NCBI GenBank assembly: GCA_020050375.1
Contig: JAGVKR010000464.1
Span: forward strand, 1-11,989
Origin: Planctomycetales bacterium
GTDB taxonomy: Bacteria; Planctomycetota; Planctomycetia; Planctomycetales; Planctomycetaceae
Direction of reading: 5' to 3'
Length of the DNA: 11,989 bases
Below are positions 1-6,317 of this stretch, one piece after another (the stretch's first letter is position 1; the number at the start of each line of letters is the position of its first letter). Both the position numbers and the translations under genes were made by a program. The notes beneath the pieces were generated by a model. That model was not told the origin of the DNA. It worked only from the letters and a program-made list of their open reading frames with translations, and did not search any database.

Positions 1-105
1 GATTTCCGGCAGGTCTACGCGACCGTTCTGGAGAGCTGGCTGGGCATTCGCTCGAGCGACGTGCTCGGCGAACGGTTCGAGCCGCTGAAGCTGTTCCAGG
101 CGTGA
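1..105 (+). CDS. DUF1501 family protein, C-terminal fragment
   Basis: Only the last 34 codons and the TGA stop lie in the window; the start is off the left edge. The visible tail reads DFRQVYATVLESWLGI, then a short segment with VLGERFEPLKLF. This matches the usual end of DUF1501 proteins, which have an alkaline-phosphatase/sulfatase-like fold and are very numerous in planctomycetes, often beside DUF1549/DUF1553 cytochrome-type genes. The function of the family is not established; many members carry a Tat-type signal, but the N-terminus cannot be seen here. The next gene starts 444 bp downstream, so it is probably not part of the biosynthetic cluster that follows. Confidence 0.75.
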   Translation, partial: DFRQVYATVLESWLGIRSSDVLGERFEPLKLFQA

Positions 106-324
106 CGCGGGAAAGGGTGGGGAGCGTGACTGCCGCCGCCGCAGGACACGCACTCGCTCGCCCGGAGGCTCTATGAAGCTTCGCAACTGGAGGTGGTCGA
201 GGCGTGCGAGGGAATGCCCCTCGAACCCGGTTGGGCCTTCATCGCTCCAGGGGGCCGGGACAGGAAGGTTGCGGTTCGCGCCGGCCCGCAAAAGAATCAT
301 GTGATCTCGTCACCGAGCGGAGGG

Positions 325-336
325 CTGGCGCGCCAG
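325..336. repeat. 12-bp perfect palindrome CTGGCGCGCCAG
   Basis: The sequence CTGGCGCGCCAG is its own reverse complement. It lies in the gap upstream of methyltransferase A and 11 bp before the ATG of the weak ORF at 348. Palindromes of this size can arise by chance in GC-rich DNA, so a role as an operator is only a possibility. Confidence 0.3.
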
Positions 337-347
337 GGCGTGGCCAA

Positions 348-512
348 ATGGACCAGGAATTCTCGTTTTTGTGCAGGCCATGGGCCAGTTTTGTCGATGC
401 GGCTGTATTCGCCGGGTTTCCGAGAGCATTCGGAGTCTGGCTCGACGATGTGGAGGCGCGGCGGATTCTGCTCAAGGGCTGGCCCCTGCGCATCACGGAA
501 GACGCTCTCTGA
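348..512 (+). CDS. Possible small protein, 54 aa, unrecognised
   Basis: This ORF starts with ATG, begins MDQEFSFLCRPW and ends ITEDAL, with its stop 37 bp before methyltransferase A. I do not recognise it. In its favour are a reasonable amino-acid mix and a third-codon-position GC of roughly 70%. Against it are the lack of a visible Shine-Dalgarno sequence and overlap with other open frames on both strands. The longer version of this frame starting at 204 looks like noise, being rich in R, G and P. It may be a real short gene, the remnant of a longer one, or chance. Confidence 0.2.
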   Translation: MDQEFSFLCRPWASFVDAAVFAGFPRAFGVWLDDVEARRILLKGWPLRITEDAL

Positions 513-549
513 CGAATCCACCCACCCTCTTGCAAAACAGTGAATCCGC

Positions 550-1464
550 ATGTCCATCGCTCTTGACGTAAAAACCGGACCGGGGCGGCAGGCCGACGAG
601 ATTGCTCCGCCGTCGAAATCGAAGACCCGCGGACTGGAGCGCCCATCCATCGCACAGCGCGTCGGCGCGGCGCTGCTCAATCCCGCCAAGAATTTCCTGG
701 CGCCGGCCGCCTGGCTGCAAAAGTTACTGCGGCAGAGCGCCAGCCCGTTGCTCGCCGAGTCGTTTCTTCGCCCTGGCGGCTGGCGGTCGATGGAGATCAT
801 CTATCGCAACGACGAGCCGGTTGACTGGCTCGACCGGCAGGCCCTCCGCGACAATCCCATCTCGATGGCGTCCCGGAACCGATTGCAGCTCGTTAGCCAG
901 CGCCTCGCTACGCTGATCGCGATGTACGGCCGTCGTGGATCGGTGAACATCCTGGGCGTCGGCGCCGGGCCAGGCAGACACGTGCAGTCGGCCATTGTCG
1001 AATCCGGGATCGAGCCAGGACATGTGACTGCACACTTGGTGGACCTCGATGACGACGCCTTCGACTACGGCCGCGCGCTGGCGGCGAGAATGGGAATCGC
1101 CTCTTCAATTCACTTCCGGCAGGGGGATGCGCGGTCCATCCGCACCGCATTGCCCGAGATGCAGGCGCAAATCGTCAAACTCGTCGGCCTGGTTGAGTAT
1201 TTGAACGATGCCCAATTCCTCGAACTTCTCGCGGCGATGAAAACCGTGATGAGCGACGACGCGACGCTCGTCACGCATGGCTTCGTCGACGCCTTCCGTT
1301 CACGCCGGTTTCTGTCCCGCGTGTTCAACCTGCGGCACCAGCGGCGTTCGGCGAAACAGATGATCGCGCTGTTGGAATCTGCGGGATTTCGTGCCGTGGA
1401 AACAACGACCGAGCCGGTCGGCGTGTATCCGATCATTACGGCGGTGCGCGACGCTAGAAGGTAG
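550..1464 (+). CDS. Class I SAM-dependent methyltransferase A
   Basis: A 304-residue soluble protein. Residues 130-195 form the SAM-binding half of a Rossmann-type methyltransferase: motif I ILGVGAGPGRH (134-144), an acidic ribose-binding segment VDLDDD (164-169) and GDAR (192-195). A conserved upstream block GGWRSMEIIYRN (76-87) and an arginine-rich C-terminal region ending GVYPIITAVRD recall the Methyltransf_20 (PF12147) group; that family assignment is tentative. The acceptor is unknown. The ATG at 550 is preferred because the paralogue at 6318-7229 aligns with it residue for residue (about 65% identity over 61-300, no gaps). No Shine-Dalgarno sequence is evident. The gene converges on the acyltransferase gene, with 25 bp between their stops. 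Methylation of the product of the neighbouring ligase/ACP/acyltransferase genes is inferred from position only. Confidence 0.82.
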   Translation: MSIALDVKTGPGRQADEIAPPSKSKTRGLERPSIAQRVGAALLNPAKNFLAPAAWLQKLLRQSASPLLAESFLRPGGWRSMEIIYRNDEPVDWLDRQALRDNPISMASRNRLQLVSQRLATLIAMYGRRGSVNILGVGAGPGRHVQSAIVESGIEPGHVTAHLVDLDDDAFDYGRALAARMGIASSIHFRQGDARSIRTALPEMQAQIVKLVGLVEYLNDAQFLELLAAMKTVMSDDATLVTHGFVDAFRSRRFLSRVFNLRHQRRSAKQMIALLESAGFRAVETTTEPVGVYPIITAVRDARR

Positions 1465-1489
1465 GCCGGCCCGGAGCCGCTTTGCGGGA

Positions 1490-2395
1490 TCAAGCTGCTC
1501 GCCGAACCGCGGATGGGTCCTCGATTGCGACCGACTGCGGACTGGCCAGATGGTTCCTCAGCGTGCTCACGAAAGCTGCGGCTTGGTGCCCGTTCACCAT
1601 CCGGTGATCGAAGCGGATGAACAGCGTCGCCTGCTTGCGGATGACGATCGCGTTGTCGACCACGACCGGTTTGGGCTCGGCCAGGCCCATCGTCACGATG
1701 ATCGAATAGGCGTTCATGGGCAGAGCCGCTGCCTTGTGGGCGATCAGCGGAGGCGCACCCGGATAGCCCAGGTAGTTGACGAAGGCATTGGCGCCGTTGA
1801 GCTCCTGTTGCCAAGCCCAGAACGTCGGGACGCGCACGCGATTGCCCACGGCAAAGGCGATCGGGCTCATCCGGTGGATCCACATCAACCGGAAACGCCG
1901 AGCAATGGTCAGGCCCAGCGATTTCCAGGAAGGTCCGGCCTGACGGCGGCGTTTTTCGGCAGCGATCTCGTGAGATTTGCTACGGGCCTCATTCCAGAAG
2001 TGACTGGCGACGTCCGACAGCGACATCTGGTCGGCCTTGTGCAGAAACACGCTATCCACTTCGCCGTTGCTCGATCGTAGCATGGGCATCACGATGTTGA
2101 CGCCGTCGTACTGGTAGACGCGATGGCCGAACACGCGGCGGTTGACCGACGGGTGCTCGATCAGGCTGCGGGCCACGGCGCACACCAGGAAATGCGCCGG
2201 CGAAACGATCAAACCGGTGCGCTGCCGTTGTTCGGCCAAAAAGGCCTCCAGCGGCTCGGTCTCGACGGTCGTACCCCAAACGAGCAGGGGATCGCAGCGT
2301 GGCGCGGGACCAGACAGATATGTGGTGTTGATCCACCCCAGGTCTTCGAGCGGAACAGGACGAGAATGCGTGGGCCAGTACACAGGAAGCTCCAA
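1490..2395 (-). CDS. Stand-alone CAT/E2-fold acyltransferase
   Basis: A 301-residue protein resembling the catalytic domain of 2-oxoacid dehydrogenase E2 subunits and the chloramphenicol acetyltransferase fold (PF00198-like). The C-terminal part, NAYSIIVTMGLAEPKPVVV (228-246) then FDHRMVNG (262-269), follows the E2 pattern, with His264 as the catalytic base of HxxxDG. The aspartate of that motif is Asn268 here. There is no lipoyl domain or E1/E3-binding domain, so it is unlikely to serve a pyruvate-type complex. It lies 45 bp after the ACP stop in the same operon, which makes acyl-S-ACP a natural donor; the acceptor is unknown. The start is TTG at 2395: a TGA at 2443-2441, the ACP stop in the same frame, excludes anything further upstream, and no ATG or GTG occurs between that stop and 2395. 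No clear Shine-Dalgarno sequence precedes it, so coupling to ACP translation is plausible. Confidence 0.75.
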   Translation of the reverse strand: MELPVYWPTHSRPVPLEDLGWINTTYLSGPAPRCDPLLVWGTTVETEPLEAFLAEQRQRTGLIVSPAHFLVCAVARSLIEHPSVNRRVFGHRVYQYDGVNIVMPMLRSSNGEVDSVFLHKADQMSLSDVASHFWNEARSKSHEIAAEKRRRQAGPSWKSLGLTIARRFRLMWIHRMSPIAFAVGNRVRVPTFWAWQQELNGANAFVNYLGYPGAPPLIAHKAAALPMNAYSIIVTMGLAEPKPVVVDNAIVIRKQATLFIRFDHRMVNGHQAAAFVSTLRNHLASPQSVAIEDPSAVRRAA

Positions 2396-2440
2396 CGAAG
2401 AAAGTCGTTTGTGACCGTGAAAACGGCGTGCGAAAGCAGG

Positions 2441-2707
2441 TCAAGCAGCGCGCCGCTGAACGGTCGGGCATTGCCGGGAGACAATCAGCGCCGCCAGCGT
2501 GGAGGGCGTGCGAAAGACTTCGGGAGTGAGGTCTCCGAAATCCAGCCGCAACTGAAACGTCGTCTCCACGAAGACCAGCAGATCCATCATCGTCAACGAG
2601 TCGGTGGCTCCCGCCGCTTGCAAGTCGGTCTCGCGCTCGAGACCGGTTTCTCCGGTAATCGAACGCAGGAAGTCCACAATTTGCTGTTCCACAACGCCCT
2701 GAGACAT
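2441..2707 (-). CDS. Stand-alone acyl carrier protein
   Basis: An 88-residue carrier protein of the PP-binding family (PF00550). The phosphopantetheine serine is Ser37 in the ATDSLTMMDLLVFVE segment (35-49), and helix III lies around LTPEVFRTPSTLAALI (60-75), so length and layout are normal for a free-standing ACP. It should receive an acyl group from the ligase encoded just upstream (89-bp gap) and present it to the acyltransferase just downstream. The ATG is well supported by an AGGAG ribosome-binding site 9 nt upstream. The protein ends in QRRAA, and the next protein of the operon also ends in RRAA. No 4'-phosphopantetheinyl transferase is encoded in the window, so a housekeeping enzyme would have to activate it. 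Confidence 0.9.
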   Translation of the reverse strand: MSQGVVEQQIVDFLRSITGETGLERETDLQAAGATDSLTMMDLLVFVETTFQLRLDFGDLTPEVFRTPSTLAALIVSRQCPTVQRRAA

Positions 2708-2716
2708 GATTCCTCA

Positions 2717-2721
2717 CTCCT
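2717..2721 (-). promoter_or_regulatory. Ribosome-binding site of the ACP gene
   Basis: On the minus strand the sequence AGGAG lies 9 nt before the ACP ATG. It is one of the clearer Shine-Dalgarno sequences in the window and fixes the ACP start at 2707. Confidence 0.7.
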
Positions 2722-2796
2722 GGAATTCTGCGAAAGATGAATTTGGGTTCGGCCGTATGTTGGATTCAGGGGCAGGCGCGCCGCGCAACGCGGGAT

Positions 2797-4536
2797 TCAA
2801 CGGTTCGCCGGAATGAGCCCGAAGCCGATTCGCGGTATGATTCGGCTGGCAACTGTGCGCTGTCGTGCAGAATGGTGCTCGGCCCGTTGCGTCAGCGCCA
2901 GCCGATCGATTTTCATGGCGTGATTCAAGGGAAACTCGTCAACGAGCTCGGCGAAGGCCGGCACAAGATGGCGCGGCAACTCGGCGCGGCAACTCGCGAT
3001 GATCGTCGCGACGTCCAACTTGTTGCGGGTCGCATCGGATTTCACGTACACCGCCAACCGCGTGCCGACGTCGGCTGATTCGAACGCTACGGCAACGGCA
3101 TGTCGCGCCGCGAGCCGGCGGCAAATGAAATCCTCCAGTTCACCGAGATTGACGCGAAAGCCGGCGATCTTGACGAACGAATTGGCCCGCCCCTTCAGGC
3201 AAATCATTCCCGAATCGTCGATCGTGGCCAAATCCCCGGTGCGAAGCCAGCCGTCGCAGAAGCGCTCGGCCGTGGCTGCCGGGTCGCGCCAGTAACCCAG
3301 CATCACGTTCGGTCCGCGTGCGCGCAGCTCTCCCACTTCCCCCGGAGCCACCGTGCGGTCTTGTTCGTTCACGACCCACAATGTCACTCCCGGAACACCG
3401 CGACCGATGCAGCCCTCGGCCAGGTCATCGGCGAGCCGCTCCGGCGGCACGTACGCCAATCGGGCCGTCGCTTCGGTCTGCCCGTACATCACGTAGAATT
3501 CGGCGGGACGAATCCGTCGGGCGACCTCCAGGGCCAGCTCGCGCCGCAGCGCTCCCCCTGCAACAGCCATGGACCGCAGCGCCGGCAGACGTGTTTTTCC
3601 CAGTGAAGTGCGATCCAGCAGCAGCCGAAACAGATCGGGGACGCCGGACAGGCTGGTGCATTCGTGCTGCACCAGGGCCTGGACAATCGTTTCGGGAAAT
3701 GACGTGTTGCCGTCCAATACCAATTCGGCTCCGGCCAGCAGGTGCGATTGCAGAACCGAGTTTCCGAAGGCGTGATGAAAAGGGAGAACACACAGCGGTC
3801 GGTCCGAGGGGCCGATCGACAGGTAGCCCTGAATCGCCTGCGCATTGGAAATCAGATTGCGATGGCTGAGCATGACCCCTTTCGGTGTGCCGGTCGATCC
3901 TCCGGTGAAGAAGACCGCCGCCAACTCATCGCCCGTCGTCTCATCGGCAATCGCCGCCACGGGTGGTTCCGAAGACTCCGCTGCGTCCAGCGAGAGCGGC
4001 TCTTGCCGCAATATCCAAGGGTCTTTACGGGAGCGCACCACTTCGGACGTTGCTAAGAGCAGCCGCGCATCTGTCATTTCGAAGATCGCGTTCAGGCTGC
4101 CGCTCTCTGTTCGCGGTGGGACCGGCACGACGACCCCCCCGGCCAAAAGCACACCATAGAACCCCGCCGCGTACTCGGCTGAATTCGGTGCGATCAGAAT
4201 CACCCTGTCGCCGCAAAGAAAACTCGCTTCGTTCTTCAGGCGCTGAGCGATCGCCGTCGCGCCCGCCAGCAAGCGCGCATAACTCCAGTTTGCCACACTC
4301 GTCCGAATGGCCGCAGCCTCTCTGCTGCGCGCCGCTACGTCAGCGAACAAACGCCCGAGGTGACAGCCGGTCCCCGGCAGTTGATCGAACGAAAAGTCGC
4401 CGCAGGGAGCGCTGCTTCTCTGCCGCTCCGCCGAGCGTGGCGCGGCGGCAAACCCCGGATCAAATCGGTCGCGAGGTCCGGAGGCGCCCGCTTCGAGCAG
4501 CAGAACTTTGCGAACGGCAGTTTGTCCATGCGACAT
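2797..4536 (-). CDS. AMP-forming acyl/aryl-acid ligase (ANL superfamily)
   Basis: A 579-residue adenylate-forming enzyme (PF00501 plus C-terminal PF13193-type domain), predicted to activate a carboxylic acid with ATP and load it on the adjacent ACP. Visible motifs: A3 P-loop TGGSTGTPKG (211-220, normally TSGSTG), A4 LPFHHAFG (251-258), A5 YGQTEAT (351-357), A7 GWLRTGDL (429-436), A8 hinge GRANSFVKIAGFRVN (449-463) and the A10 lysine Lys542 in LNHAMKIDR. Where amino-acid-activating domains carry an amine-binding Asp after the A4 Phe, this one has Phe257-Gly258, which favours a fatty or aryl acid. About 55 residues precede the normal domain start. The ATG at 4536 is chosen over an in-frame TTG at 4551. 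It is the first gene of a three-gene operon with the ACP and acyltransferase. It could instead be a CoA ligase. Confidence 0.87.
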   Translation of the reverse strand: MSHGQTAVRKVLLLEAGASGPRDRFDPGFAAAPRSAERQRSSAPCGDFSFDQLPGTGCHLGRLFADVAARSREAAAIRTSVANWSYARLLAGATAIAQRLKNEASFLCGDRVILIAPNSAEYAAGFYGVLLAGGVVVPVPPRTESGSLNAIFEMTDARLLLATSEVVRSRKDPWILRQEPLSLDAAESSEPPVAAIADETTGDELAAVFFTGGSTGTPKGVMLSHRNLISNAQAIQGYLSIGPSDRPLCVLPFHHAFGNSVLQSHLLAGAELVLDGNTSFPETIVQALVQHECTSLSGVPDLFRLLLDRTSLGKTRLPALRSMAVAGGALRRELALEVARRIRPAEFYVMYGQTEATARLAYVPPERLADDLAEGCIGRGVPGVTLWVVNEQDRTVAPGEVGELRARGPNVMLGYWRDPAATAERFCDGWLRTGDLATIDDSGMICLKGRANSFVKIAGFRVNLGELEDFICRRLAARHAVAVAFESADVGTRLAVYVKSDATRNKLDVATIIASCRAELPRHLVPAFAELVDEFPLNHAMKIDRLALTQRAEHHSARQRTVASRIIPRIGFGLIPANR

Positions 4537-4815
4537 AAGGGGTCCCGCCAATTCCGCGCGTTTTTTCGACCGAGCCTGCTTCTCCTTTGTTGCTCTTTAT
4601 CGGATTTGTCGCCCGCGCAATCGTTACGGAGAGTGGATTCGGATCATGCCGGAAGGCGATTTCCGGTTGCGGCTCGGTCGAACCGGCAAAGGCGGCCGAC
4701 GGACCGCGACCGTCACAGCTTCTCCGATCGGCAGATTCCTGCCAGAGCTCGGACTCAGTCGCGGTTCGGCCGACAACCCGAATCCCAGCGATAATTGGCA
4801 AAGAAGGAACGACTG

Positions 4816-4840
4816 GTTGCTCGATACTTATTGGAGCAAC
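4816..4840. promoter_or_regulatory. 7-11-7 inverted repeat, candidate operator
   Basis: GTTGCTC (4816-4822) and GAGCAAC (4834-4840) are exact reverse complements around an 11-nt, comparatively AT-rich spacer. The size and spacing fit the binding site of a dimeric helix-turn-helix regulator. It lies 108 bp before the oxygenase start and in the shared upstream region of the ligase operon. No regulator gene is present in the window. Confidence 0.35.
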
Positions 4841-4935
4841 AGGCAAGTTCGGACGCGCCGTGTTGAGCACCGCCGCGACGAGAGTTTCCGGCGGACACCG
4901 AAGAACGGTCGTCGGCCGGGCTGCTGCGTCCGTGC

Positions 4936-4941
4936 AAGGAG
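4936..4941 (+). promoter_or_regulatory. Ribosome-binding site that sets the oxygenase start
   Basis: AAGGAG lies 7 nt before a GTG codon at 4949. This decides the start of the oxygenase: the frame is open for another 440 bp upstream, but the homologous part of the protein begins after this GTG. Confidence 0.75.
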
Positions 4942-4948
4942 ACGATTC

Positions 4949-5980
4949 GTGCCGACCATCGAAAGTCATCCGCGGACGCCGATCCTGCAGCGAGCTGTCG
5001 AAAGCACGCAGCTTGAGCGGTTCCAGACATCGAAACTCGATGAACACGGCTCGCTGCCGCTGCTGGTTGAGCCTCAGCCCGGTGAACCGGCGACAACCGA
5101 CAATCTGATCGAATGGATCGAGACCCGCCGTGAATGGCTGGACGACATGCTGCATTGGCATGGAGGGGTGTTGTTCCGCGGCTTCGAACTGCGCGAGGTC
5201 GCGCAATTCCAGAGGGTCTCGCAGGCGATCATTCCGGCCTTGAAGCCCTACGTCGAGGGGCAGTCGCCGCGGACGAAGGTTGCCGACAACGTGTACACGT
5301 CGACCGAGTTCCCCGCGCAATACCGCATCACTCTGCACAACGAGTTGTCGTATGCCAAGGCTCCCCCGTCGCGGATCATCTTTCACTGCCACATTCCTCC
5401 AACCGAGGGAGGTGAGACGCCGATTGTCGACTGCCGCGTGCTGTACACGGCGATGGATTCCGACCTCCGCGAACGATTCGAGCGGCTTGGCGTCAAGTAC
5501 GCCAAGAACATGCACGGTCAAGAACGCGGTCTGGGAAAATCGTGGATGGAGCATTTTGAGACCAACGACCGCAACGTCGTCGAAGGCTATCTGCGCGAGA
5601 ACGACATCGACTTCGAGTGGACTGACGACAGAACCCTGCGGACGTGGTCCATCCGCCCGGGCGTGATTCGGCACCCGATCACCGGTGAAAAGCACTGGTT
5701 CAACCAAGCCAACTTGTGGCACGTCACGAACGTTGACGAGCGGCATCGGGGCCAACTACTGGAACGCTGCGGCGAAGATAATCTGCCGACCCACGCTTTC
5801 TACGGAAACGGCCAGCCCATTGACTCGGCCGATCTCGATCGCGTGCGGCAGGTGATGTGGGACAATGCCGTTATCTTCACGTGGCGACAGGGAGACGTGC
5901 TGGTCCTCGATAACTTGCTGGTCGCACATGGCCGTATGCCCTACAAGGCCCCGCGGAAAATCCTAGTTGCGATGGGGTAA
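4949..5980 (+). CDS. SyrP/TauD-like Fe(II)/2-oxoglutarate oxygenase
   Basis: A 343-residue member of the TauD/TfdA family (PF02668), closest in pattern to SyrP-type and clavaminate-synthase-like enzymes that oxidise tethered or free biosynthetic intermediates. Iron ligands are visible as His130 and Glu132 (LHNELSY, an HxE version of HxD) and His327 (NLLVAHGRMPY), with Arg336 in APRKILVAM placed to bind 2-oxoglutarate. Other family marks are VLFRGF (74-79), the GGETPIVDCR segment (154-163) and WFNQANLWH (250-258). It is expected to be cytoplasmic and to hydroxylate, or possibly desaturate, a substrate while turning 2-oxoglutarate into succinate and CO2. The GTG start is fixed by the AAGGAG site at 4936. 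It is transcribed divergently from the ligase operon and shares its control region, so an ACP-bound or released acyl product is a likely substrate. Confidence 0.87.
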   Translation: MPTIESHPRTPILQRAVESTQLERFQTSKLDEHGSLPLLVEPQPGEPATTDNLIEWIETRREWLDDMLHWHGGVLFRGFELREVAQFQRVSQAIIPALKPYVEGQSPRTKVADNVYTSTEFPAQYRITLHNELSYAKAPPSRIIFHCHIPPTEGGETPIVDCRVLYTAMDSDLRERFERLGVKYAKNMHGQERGLGKSWMEHFETNDRNVVEGYLRENDIDFEWTDDRTLRTWSIRPGVIRHPITGEKHWFNQANLWHVTNVDERHRGQLLERCGEDNLPTHAFYGNGQPIDSADLDRVRQVMWDNAVIFTWRQGDVLVLDNLLVAHGRMPYKAPRKILVAMG

Positions 5981-6115
5981 TTCGCCGCGCGACAATTCCA
6001 ATCCACAAGGACGCAGGCTGCACAACGATTGTAATTCAAGTCATCGTCGGACTTTCCGCATTATCCGTGATCCTGCCCCTGGTGCTGGCCTGGCTGTCAT
6101 AGGGGAAACGCCGGT

Positions 6116-6193
6116 ATGAATTATACGAACCACTCTGCGCGACCCAGGCGGATCCTGATTCGAGACGCGGCTGGAGGCGTCGTCCCCTACTGA
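6116..6193 (+). CDS. Possible 25-aa peptide ORF
   Basis: ATG at 6116 opens a 25-codon ORF beginning MNYTNHSARPRR and ending GGVVPY. AGGGGAAA lies about 8 nt upstream, a fair ribosome-binding site. I recognise no family. The window shows no maturation enzyme typical of a ribosomal peptide system, so this may be chance. Confidence 0.15.
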   Translation: MNYTNHSARPRRILIRDAAGGVVPY

Positions 6194-6281
6194 CCGGGAG
6201 CCGACATTTCACTGACAGGTCTCCGCTGAATCACGCGTTCCAGGTCGATCGGCCGCGCTCGTTGCAACTGGCGGAGCGCGA

Positions 6282-6306
6282 GGCGGCCCGCCGCCGGACA
6301 CCGGCG
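6282..6306 (-). terminator. Overlapping GC-rich hairpins, candidate terminator
   Basis: Two perfect inverted repeats share bases: GGCGGC-CC-GCCGCC (6282-6295) and CGCCGG-ACA-CCGGCG (6292-6306). On the minus strand they begin 11 nt after the stop of methyltransferase B. No T-run follows, so this is not a classical intrinsic terminator, though it could stop or slow polymerase or stabilise the 3' end of the operon transcript. The two stems exclude each other. Confidence 0.4.
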
Positions 6307-6317
6307 TGAGGCGGTCG

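Larger units (their letters stand above)
106..549. other. Intergenic region before methyltransferase A
   Basis: This 444-bp stretch separates the DUF1501 gene from methyltransferase A. Several overlapping ORFs cross it on both strands, but none resembles a known family. It holds a 12-bp perfect palindrome (325-336) and a weak 54-codon ORF (348-512), listed separately. I see no clear sigma-70 promoter and no intrinsic terminator with a T-run. It probably carries the promoter for methyltransferase A. Confidence 0.5.
4537..4948. promoter_or_regulatory. Divergent control region between ligase operon and oxygenase
   Basis: These 412 bp separate the divergently transcribed ligase operon (-) and oxygenase gene (+), so both promoters should lie here. 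The oxygenase frame stays open back to 4508, but that extension is arginine-rich and unlike any domain, and a strong ribosome-binding site at 4936-4941 argues that it is not translated. Two inverted repeats are visible: CCGGAA/TTCCGG with a 6-nt loop (4649-4666) and GTTGCTC/GAGCAAC with an 11-nt spacer (4816-4840). A minus-strand AAAGGAGAA near 4585-4593 has no start codon at a suitable distance. No convincing sigma-70 promoter could be picked by eye. Confidence 0.6.
5981..6317. other. Convergent intergenic region
   Basis: These 337 bp lie between the stops of the oxygenase (+) and methyltransferase B (-). The right part holds two overlapping GC-rich hairpins (6282-6306). The left part encodes, in a plus frame ending at a TAG near 6103, a hydrophobic run IVIQVIVGLSALSVILPLVL that has no ATG, GTG or TTG at a useful position. 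A 25-codon ORF follows at 6116-6193. No established gene is evident. Confidence 0.5.

Noticed and set aside
1464..1490. Terminator in the 25-bp convergent gap between methyltransferase A and the acyltransferase
   Set aside because: Only a GGCCGGCC palindrome and a 4-bp stem are present, with no T-run; too weak to call.
1110..1883. 257-codon minus-strand ORF over the methyltransferase A / acyltransferase junction
   Set aside because: It is antisense to methyltransferase A and in the wrong frame of the acyltransferase; composition is R-, S- and P-rich.
1490..2395. Acyltransferase as a true pyruvate dehydrogenase E2
   Set aside because: No lipoyl or E1/E3-binding domain and no E1 or E3 genes nearby; the neighbours are an ACP and a ligase.
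2123..2740. 205-codon plus-strand ORF
   Set aside because: It is antisense to the acyltransferase and ACP genes, which have strong motif support.
2797..4536. Ligase as an NRPS adenylation domain for an amino acid
   Set aside because: The amine-binding Asp after the A4 Phe is replaced by Gly, and no condensation or thioesterase domains are linked to it.
4508..4948. 147-codon N-terminal extension of the oxygenase
   Set aside because: The AAGGAG site 7 nt before the GTG at 4949 marks the true start; the extension is arginine-rich and overlaps the start of the ligase gene antisense.
4460..5755. 431-codon minus-strand ORF
   Set aside because: It is antisense to the oxygenase, whose iron-binding and 2OG-binding motifs are intact, and it shows no recognisable domain.
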